In this document: positions 15,610-20,333 of the stretch, one piece after another | Layout of the letters: each line of letters starts with the position of its first letter | Numbering within the stretch: position 1 is the stretch's first letter | Assembly (NCBI GenBank): GCA_041302975.1 | Contig: JBFYQC010000060.1 | Coordinates: 1 to 20,333, forward strand | Direction: 5' to 3' | DNA: 20,333 nt | DNA from: UBA6183 sp041302975 | GTDB lineage: Bacteria > Bacteroidota > Bacteroidia > UKL13-3 | Made by a program: the position numbers and the translations under genes | The notes under the pieces: model-generated | Told to the model about the DNA's origin: nothing | Seen by the model: only the letters and a program-made list of their open reading frames with translations | Databases searched by the model: none

Positions 15610-16548
15610 ATGACAATTACCCAACTAGAATACGTTATAGCAGTAGACACACACGGTAACTTTTTAACGGCTGCAGAAAAATGTTCAGTAAGTCAACCAG
15701 CATTAAGCATGCAAATTCAGAAATTAGAGCGAGAGCTTGGAATTAGAATTTTTGATAGAAGCCGCCAACCAGTTGTAGCTACAGAGATTGGTGTACGTGT
15801 TATACAGCAGTCAAGAGAGGTTTTAAAACAATGCAGCCGATTAACCGAGATCGTTAATGAAGATAAAAAGGGGGAATTAACAGGTCAACTTAGGATTGGT
15901 ATTATACCTACTATTGCACCTTATGTATTGCCGTTGTTTTTAGTTGATTTCATGAAAAATCACCCAAAAATAAATATTGAGATAGTAGAAGTTACAACTG
16001 CACAAATATTACAACAACTTAAAAACGACCAACTAGATTGTGGCATTATGGCCACACCAATTGAAGCTGGTTATTTGCAATATACAACTTTATTTTACGA
16101 GCCATTGGTAGCATACATGAGTGAAGATAATAAGTTGTTTAACAAAAAAACATTAACTCCTGACGATATTGATGCAACGGAAACATGGATTTTAAACGAA
16201 GGCCATTGTTTACGCAACCAAGTTTTAAATCTTTGTACTGGAAATAAGGGCAATTCAAAAAATAAGCAGTTCCAATACCAAACAGGTAGCTTAGAAACCC
16301 TTAAAAAAATGGTGGAGATAAACAGTGGAATTACCATTTTACCAGAGCTAAGTATTTTTGATTTTAATGATGACCAAATGGAACGCGTTCGTTATTTTAA
16401 AAAGCCCGACCCTGTCCGTGAAATAAGTGTGGTAACCCACCGCGTTGATTTGAAAAAACAATTGATTGAAAGTTTTACAACCGCACTTCTTGCGGCCATA
16501 CCTGCACGTATGAAAAAAGAAAGAGAAAAAGTTGTGCTTGAGTTTTAA
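15610..16548 (+). CDS. oxyR: OxyR, LysR-family hydrogen peroxide sensor and activator
   Basis: The 312-residue product has a LysR winged helix-turn-helix at residues 1-60 (TQLEYVIAVDTHGNFLTAAE, VSQPALSMQIQKLERELG) and a periplasmic-binding-like regulatory domain from about 92. The redox motif is present: Cys200 in NEGHCLRNQ and Cys209 in VLNLC, nine residues apart, matching the Cys199/Cys208 pair of E. coli OxyR. The conserved SLETLKKMVEINSGITILP block follows. It should be activated by disulfide formation and induce peroxide defence genes. No catalase or ahpC gene lies in this window. Its stop is 3 bp from that of a convergent gene. Confidence 0.94.
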   Translation: MTITQLEYVIAVDTHGNFLTAAEKCSVSQPALSMQIQKLERELGIRIFDRSRQPVVATEIGVRVIQQSREVLKQCSRLTEIVNEDKKGELTGQLRIGIIPTIAPYVLPLFLVDFMKNHPKINIEIVEVTTAQILQQLKNDQLDCGIMATPIEAGYLQYTTLFYEPLVAYMSEDNKLFNKKTLTPDDIDATETWILNEGHCLRNQVLNLCTGNKGNSKNKQFQYQTGSLETLKKMVEINSGITILPELSIFDFNDDQMERVRYFKKPDPVREISVVTHRVDLKKQLIESFTTALLAAIPARMKKEREKVVLEF

Positions 16549-16551
16549 ACC

Positions 16552-16821
16552 CTATTTCTTTTCTTGATCAACTTTATCCAACTCAGGAGTTGCATGTATA
16601 CGCGCTAAAAAATTGGTGGTACCTTTTGTTTTCCAGATACGTGTAGCCAAAATTACTCCTACAACAAGTCCAACCAACAGCATACCTACCGACAATACAA
16701 GGCCTAATATTCCCGCTACCTTCAAGTAAATAATTATGGCTATCATTGCGGCTATTAAAAAAGGTGATGCAACAATTTTCAACCAACTGAATGCATCAAT
16801 TAAAAACTCAAGTACTTTCAT
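16552..16821 (-). CDS. Small two-helix membrane protein, function unknown
   Basis: From the ATG at 16821 the product is 89 residues, with two hydrophobic stretches at about 15-35 and 38-60 and a polar, charged C terminus ending VDQEKK. A longer reading from 16887 would add 22 residues without a recognisable feature and run into the divergent regulatory region, so the inner start is preferred. No family motif is recognised. It faces away from the ECF sigma gene and converges on oxyR. Confidence 0.6.
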   Translation of the reverse strand: MKVLEFLIDAFSWLKIVASPFLIAAMIAIIIYLKVAGILGLVLSVGMLLVGLVVGVILATRIWKTKGTTNFLARIHATPELDKVDQEKK

Positions 16822-16898
16822 TAGGCAAAATTTATTTATTACTAAATTAAAGCTTTGGGTTGAGTATGTACAAATTACCGCTAACAAAATTTTTATTG

Positions 16899-16913
16899 TA
16901 CTGAATTTCAGTA
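16899..16913. promoter_or_regulatory. 15-bp palindrome in the divergent region before the sigma gene
   Basis: TACTGAA and TTCAGTA flank a single T. It lies 27 bp upstream of the ECF-type -35 element and 78 bp upstream of the small membrane protein start, a position suitable for an activator or repressor site. No regulator can be assigned. Confidence 0.35.
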
Positions 16914-16939
16914 TTTTTGGATCAATACTTTTACGGCAT

Positions 16940-16968
16940 GTAACTTATAGCATGTCTGAATCGTATTA
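16940..16968 (+). promoter_or_regulatory. ECF-type promoter of the sigma/anti-sigma operon
   Basis: GTAACTT (16940-16946), 14 bases, then TCGTATTA (16961-16968). GTAAC-like -35 and CGT-containing -10 elements are typical of ECF sigma factors. The identical two blocks at identical spacing occur before the outer-membrane protein gene at 18478-18506. The sigma ATG at 16980 is only 11 bases past the -10 element, implying an almost leaderless mRNA. Confidence 0.75.
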
Positions 16969-16979
16969 CCACAAGCCCA

Positions 16980-17465
16980 ATGACAGTTAACGAATACAAC
17001 AGTTGTGTAAATCAATATGCCGATGGTGTATTTCGCTTTATCCTTAAAAACATAAAAGATGAGGATAGAGCAAAAGATATTGTGCAAGATGCATTTGAAA
17101 AACTGTGGGTAAAACTATCGGAAATAGAATCAGCTACCGTTAAATCATACCTGTTTACCACGGCCTATAATACCATGATAGATAGTATCAGACGCGATAA
17201 ATTTACCGGAGATTTTGAAACGGTGAATGACGCAAATTACATAACACATAACAGCTACAGCGATGTGAAAGAGGTGTTAAATGAAGCGCTCTCGAAACTA
17301 AACGAAATACAGCGGTCGGTCATTTTACTGCGCGATTATGAAGGTTACAATTATGATGAAATAGGCAAAATAACTGGATTAAGTGAAAGTCAAGTTAAGG
17401 TTTATATTTATAGGGCACGCGTTTTTTTAAAAGAATACATCGGTAATTTATATCAGGTGATATGA
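16980..17465 (+). CDS. ECF-type RNA polymerase sigma factor
   Basis: The 161-residue product has sigma region 2 at about 10-75 (DEDRAKDIVQDAFEKLW, TVKSYLFTTAYNTMIDSIRRDK) and region 4 at about 100-155 (LSKLNEIQRSVILLRDYEGYNYDEIGKITGLSESQVKVYIYRAR). It lacks region 3, as in all ECF sigma factors. It directs RNA polymerase to alternative promoters and is held inactive by an anti-sigma factor until a signal arrives. The downstream gene overlaps it by 4 bp (ATGA), so the two are translated together. The promoter signature in front of it, repeated before the barrel gene, argues for autoactivation. Confidence 0.95.
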   Translation: MTVNEYNSCVNQYADGVFRFILKNIKDEDRAKDIVQDAFEKLWVKLSEIESATVKSYLFTTAYNTMIDSIRRDKFTGDFETVNDANYITHNSYSDVKEVLNEALSKLNEIQRSVILLRDYEGYNYDEIGKITGLSESQVKVYIYRARVFLKEYIGNLYQVI

Positions 17466-18463
17466 GCATAAACAGAAACAATTACGAAACATACCTAATA
17501 GATTATCTTGACGGAACATTGCATCCAAACGAGGTAGCTGAAGTATTGTTGTTTTTGGAGCAACATGCGGATATCAAACAAGAATATGAAGCCCTTGGTG
17601 GTATTGTGTTATATGCTACTGAGACAAACTTTAACAGCAGCATGCTGTTAAAATCAGAGCAAAACCGCAACCAACTGTTATTGTTTAAAGAAATTGAAGG
17701 TAATTTATCCCATCAAGAAGCGCTTGAACTTAAAACCACCATCAAGCAAAATTCAAAATTGTTTGATGAGCAAAAACTGTTTGCCCTAACCATACAAAAA
17801 CCCGATTTAAGCGTGATTTATCAAAACAAAAACGCGCTCAAAAAATCAACTTTAACAATTGAATGGTATACCCCATTTTTGCGTATAGCCGCAGTAATCA
17901 TGTTGTTAAGCAGCATTGGTTTTGTTTATGTTAAACTTAATCAACCACAGCCGCCTATTGCCAATTACAAAAAAAATAAGGGTCAAACTATTATCAAACA
18001 AGACAATATTGAGCAGCTTAACTTAGCTTCGGCCCAAATAAAAACACTTAAATCCAAAGCAACCAACAACGGTGCAGAAAAAGTAAAACTTGATGAGGTG
18101 GTGAAAATTCATAAAGTTATTGCGACTACAGAAAAAGTATCACCTATATCAACACAAATAATTGCTACAACTTTAACTGCCGATATTGACCCACAATTAA
18201 ACTTCCCGACACTAAGCATTGCAAAGGCTCATACCCAAATAAAACAAGACCAGTATGATGACATTAAAAGTTTAGTAGCAAAACGAGTGAAACAAAACAC
18301 CAACCAGCTAATTGGCGAAACAGATACCAATAAAGAAATCACTTTGGTAAGTATAATTAATAAAACAACGGGTGTTGATTTAACAATTAATAAAGACACC
18401 ACATCAGGCCGCATCAATCGTTTTGAGGTTGCAGCATTAGGGTTTGCCTGGTCTAGAAAATAA
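17462..18463 (+). CDS. Anti-sigma-factor-like single-pass membrane protein
   Basis: The 333-residue product has a ~135-residue cytoplasmic N-terminal part, one transmembrane helix at about 138-157, and a 175-residue Lys-, Thr- and Gln-rich extracytoplasmic tail. The N terminus begins NNYETYLIDYLDGTL, HPNEVAEVLLFLEQH, the helix pattern of Bacteroidota anti-sigma proteins. A second similar stretch, LFKEIEGNLSHQEALELKTTI, follows at about 74-94, suggesting an internal duplication. Overlap with the sigma gene and topology support the assignment; there is no FecR domain and no zinc-binding HxxxCxxC motif. The tail may sense the barrel protein or the envelope state (inference). Confidence 0.82.
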   Translation: MSINRNNYETYLIDYLDGTLHPNEVAEVLLFLEQHADIKQEYEALGGIVLYATETNFNSSMLLKSEQNRNQLLLFKEIEGNLSHQEALELKTTIKQNSKLFDEQKLFALTIQKPDLSVIYQNKNALKKSTLTIEWYTPFLRIAAVIMLLSSIGFVYVKLNQPQPPIANYKKNKGQTIIKQDNIEQLNLASAQIKTLKSKATNNGAEKVKLDEVVKIHKVIATTEKVSPISTQIIATTLTADIDPQLNFPTLSIAKAHTQIKQDQYDDIKSLVAKRVKQNTNQLIGETDTNKEITLVSIINKTTGVDLTINKDTTSGRINRFEVAALGFAWSRK

Positions 18464-18477
18464 TTTTTCCGATTTCT

Positions 18478-18506
18478 GTAACTTTAACAAACAGTAAATC
18501 GTATTA
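18478..18506 (+). promoter_or_regulatory. ECF-type promoter of the DUF2807/beta-barrel gene
   Basis: GTAACTT (18478-18484), 14 bases, then TCGTATTA (18499-18506): the same two blocks and spacing as before the sigma gene. The ATG at 18525 leaves a leader of roughly 10 bases. The intervening 14 bases differ from the other copy, so the match is not a simple duplication of the region. Confidence 0.75.
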
Positions 18507-18524
18507 ATATTAAACTAACAAATT

Positions 18525-19988
18525 ATGAAAACACGAATAATAAAAACATTGGTTTTAATAGGCGCCCCGCTTATATTTTTAAAACCTATAAAAGCACAAA
18601 ACAGCCAGCCAATTGGCGAGTTTAGCAAGATAAACTTAAGTGCTACTGCAAATGTTGAATTGGTAATTGCCGACAGGTATTCAGTATACTTTCAAAACAA
18701 TGCCGAAAACCTTATTAATGGATTAAAAGTAATAAATAATGAGCTTACCATTGGTGATAATTTTGGAGCAGCCGGTAAAATAAAAGTATTCGCAAAATCC
18801 ATAACTGAAATAAAAATGGATGGTGGGGCAAAGCTAGAGTGCTTAGATTCATTGAAATCATCTGACTTTAGCATTGTAATGGATGGTGCATCAAAGGCAC
18901 ATTTAATCTTATCTAACAACAACACTAAAGTGAATATGGATGGTGGGGCAAATTTGATACTGGACGGCAAAGCAAATAATGCCGTAATTAAAACCGATGG
19001 TGCGGTAATATTAAATGCAACTAATTTATCGGTAAATAATATGAACATTGAAACTGATGGAGGAAGCCATTCAAAAATACTAGTTACAGAGTCTCTTTAC
19101 GCAAAAGCTGATGGAGCAAGTATAGTGACATACAAAGGCGAACCTAAAAACAAAACCCTTAACATTGATGGAGCGGGAAAAATTAAAAGTAGTAGTGATG
19201 AGTTTACTGCTGATTTAGACCTAACAATTCCACCAATAAAAAATACACCAGAGTCTGACACAACACGATTAAAAATTGGGAAACGTAAATTTATTATTAT
19301 TGATGATGATAAAAACAGCGAGGAAAAACCTGTTGATGAAACTGAAAAACGCAGGCGCATGAAACGTGTTTATGCAGGGTTTGAAACAGGAGTAAATGCG
19401 CTTACCACATCAAGCATGAATTTTACACACAGTACTGATTACAAGTTTTTAAACACCAAAATGGGAAGCTCTTGGTTTTATGGATTAAACTTGTTTGAAG
19501 TTGACGGACACATTGTAAAAAATAAAGTTGCATTTACCACAGGTTTAGGCATGCAATTTAGTAACTACCATTTTGAGGGTAACTCGTACATAACTTCAAA
19601 TATTGATACACTTAGTAGCACTGATGCAGGTGTTGCATTAACTACGAATAAACTATATACCTATGATCTAAACGTACCTATACTTATTAAATACGCTCCG
19701 GGTAGTAAGAAAAAAGCTCATAGTGGATTTCATATAGCAGCCGGGGCAATTGTTAGATATACCACAACGGCCAAAGTAGTAGCAGAAACTACTGCTCGTG
19801 GCGCTGAAGAACGCTGGACTGTAAAAGATGATTTTAATATGAATGCTTTTAGGGTTGATGGTACTGTAAGGGTTGGTTACAATAAAGTAAAATTATTTGC
19901 CAATTACGCACTAACACCATATTTTAACAATAACAAAGCACCTGATGTGAGAGCATTTGCAGCGGGTATTATGCTTATTGGATTTTAA
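18525..19988 (+). CDS. DUF2807 (head GIN) and outer-membrane beta-barrel fusion protein
   Basis: The 487-residue product has a Sec signal peptide (MKTRIIKTLVLIGAPLIF, likely cleaved after IKA at 24). Residues ~30-235 resemble DUF2807, a putative adhesin-like beta-helix: the dipeptide Asp-Gly recurs at 99, 120, 139, 158, 178, 196 and 215, once per ~19 residues. A charged linker (about 240-280, DDDKNSEEKPVDETEKRRR) leads to a C-terminal domain of about 205 residues with alternating hydrophobic strands (YAGFETGV, FTTGLGMQF, LNVPILIKYAPG, FHIAAGAIVRY, DGTVRVGYNKVKLFANYALTP), as in PorT/OmpW-like small barrels, ending GIMLIGF. It probably sits in the outer membrane and is a target of the adjacent ECF sigma factor. 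Which side of the membrane holds the beta-helix is unclear. Confidence 0.82.
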   Translation: MKTRIIKTLVLIGAPLIFLKPIKAQNSQPIGEFSKINLSATANVELVIADRYSVYFQNNAENLINGLKVINNELTIGDNFGAAGKIKVFAKSITEIKMDGGAKLECLDSLKSSDFSIVMDGASKAHLILSNNNTKVNMDGGANLILDGKANNAVIKTDGAVILNATNLSVNNMNIETDGGSHSKILVTESLYAKADGASIVTYKGEPKNKTLNIDGAGKIKSSSDEFTADLDLTIPPIKNTPESDTTRLKIGKRKFIIIDDDKNSEEKPVDETEKRRRMKRVYAGFETGVNALTTSSMNFTHSTDYKFLNTKMGSSWFYGLNLFEVDGHIVKNKVAFTTGLGMQFSNYHFEGNSYITSNIDTLSSTDAGVALTTNKLYTYDLNVPILIKYAPGSKKKAHSGFHIAAGAIVRYTTTAKVVAETTARGAEERWTVKDDFNMNAFRVDGTVRVGYNKVKLFANYALTPYFNNNKAPDVRAFAAGIMLIGF

Positions 19989-20015
19989 GGTTACTCAACT
20001 ACCTATAGAAAAACT

Positions 20016-20050
20016 AAAAGGGCAGAAAATCATTGATTTTCTGCCCTTTT
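20016..20050. terminator. Bidirectional intrinsic terminator between the barrel gene and metK
   Basis: AAAAGGGCAGAAAAT (20016-20030) is perfectly complementary to 20036-20050 across a five-base loop. The arms start with A4 and end with T4, so a T run follows the GC core in either direction. It serves both convergent genes. Confidence 0.93.
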
Positions 20051-20069
20051 CAATTATTGATATCTGTGA

Positions 20070-20333
20070 TTATTTTATGCTAAACGCTTTTTTCACTTTA
20101 TCCATATAATCTAATTTCTCCCAAGTAAATAATTCAACCTTTTTGGTTATTTTTTTTCCATCAGGCGAAACAAAAGTTTTTGTTACTGTTTCGTTCTTAC
20201 GACCCATGTGACCATATGCCGCAGTTTCGCTGTAGATAGGGTTACGTAATTTCAAACGAGTTTCAATTCCGTAAGGCGTCATGTCAAATATTTTTTCTAC
20301 TTTCTTGGCAATTTCACCATCTGTTAATTTAAC
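20070..20333 (-). CDS. metK: S-adenosylmethionine synthetase, C-terminal part (5' end outside window)
   Basis: The frame is open to the right edge; 87 C-terminal residues are visible. They include FDMTPYGIETRLKLRNPIY and ETAAYGHMGR, the conserved C-terminal segments of MetK, the enzyme that makes S-adenosylmethionine from methionine and ATP. The tail after GHMGR (KNETVTKTFVSPDGKKITKK, then VELFTWEKLDYMDKVKKAF) is of the longer Bacteroidota type. It converges on the barrel gene and shares the terminator at 20016-20050. Confidence 0.95.
   Translation of the reverse strand, partial: VKLTDGEIAKKVEKIFDMTPYGIETRLKLRNPIYSETAAYGHMGRKNETVTKTFVSPDGKKITKKVELFTWEKLDYMDKVKKAFSIK

Noticed and set aside
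1..20333. Mobile elements, CRISPR arrays, tRNA or rRNA genes
   Set aside because: I looked for transposase or integrase motifs, regularly spaced repeats and tRNA-like cloverleaf ends and found none; the only regular repeats are the protein-coding PKD units.

Overview
This window comes from a member of the Bacteroidota. The signs are an AT-rich genome, a giant PKD-repeat protein ending in a type IX secretion (T9SS) type B sorting domain, A-rich leaders instead of Shine-Dalgarno sites, a TTG-N19-TAnnTTTG promoter of the Bacteroidota housekeeping type, and a DUF2807 surface protein. I cannot name the genus. No tRNA, rRNA, CRISPR array, insertion sequence or integrase is visible.

Layout. (1) 1-5940 (+): the 3' part of a very long secreted protein made of about 22 tandem PKD-like domains plus a T9SS type B C-terminal domain. 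(2) 5943-11286 (-): a phenylacetic-acid (paa) catabolic cluster, read right to left as tetR-paaA-paaB-(polytopic membrane protein)-paaC-paaD, then an NlpC/P60 lipoprotein gene. The membrane protein is wedged between paaB and paaC with coupling-type spacing on both sides. A textbook promoter with a palindrome over the expected transcription start lies before tetR. A terminator-like hairpin after paaD overlaps the lipoprotein start codon. (3) 11287-11800: gene-free, AT-rich. (4) 11801-12532 (-): an RsmI-like tetrapyrrole-methylase-family methyltransferase. (5) 12668-15537 (+): a PpiD/SurA-like periplasmic foldase and an alpha/beta hydrolase, probably co-transcribed. (6) 15610-16548 (+): oxyR with both redox cysteines; a small two-helix membrane protein (-) converges on it. 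(7) 16980-19988 (+): an ECF sigma factor, an overlapping anti-sigma-like membrane protein, and a DUF2807/beta-barrel outer-membrane fusion protein. The sigma gene and the barrel gene carry the same promoter-like signature, GTAACTT-N14-TCGTATTA. (8) A 15-bp-stem bidirectional terminator separates this from the 3' end of metK (-) at the right edge.

How the genes work together. PaaA, PaaB and PaaC are subunits of the ring-1,2-phenylacetyl-CoA epoxidase and PaaD is its Fe-S/maturation factor. The reductase PaaE and the downstream pathway genes are not in the window. The TetR regulator probably controls itself and the operon through the palindrome. The sigma/anti-sigma/barrel set looks like a small self-contained envelope regulon: the sigma factor appears to activate its own operon and the neighbouring surface-protein gene. 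The most original observations are the duplicated ECF promoter with its regulon, the uncharacterised membrane protein inside the paa operon, and the terminator that doubles as the start of a lipoprotein gene.
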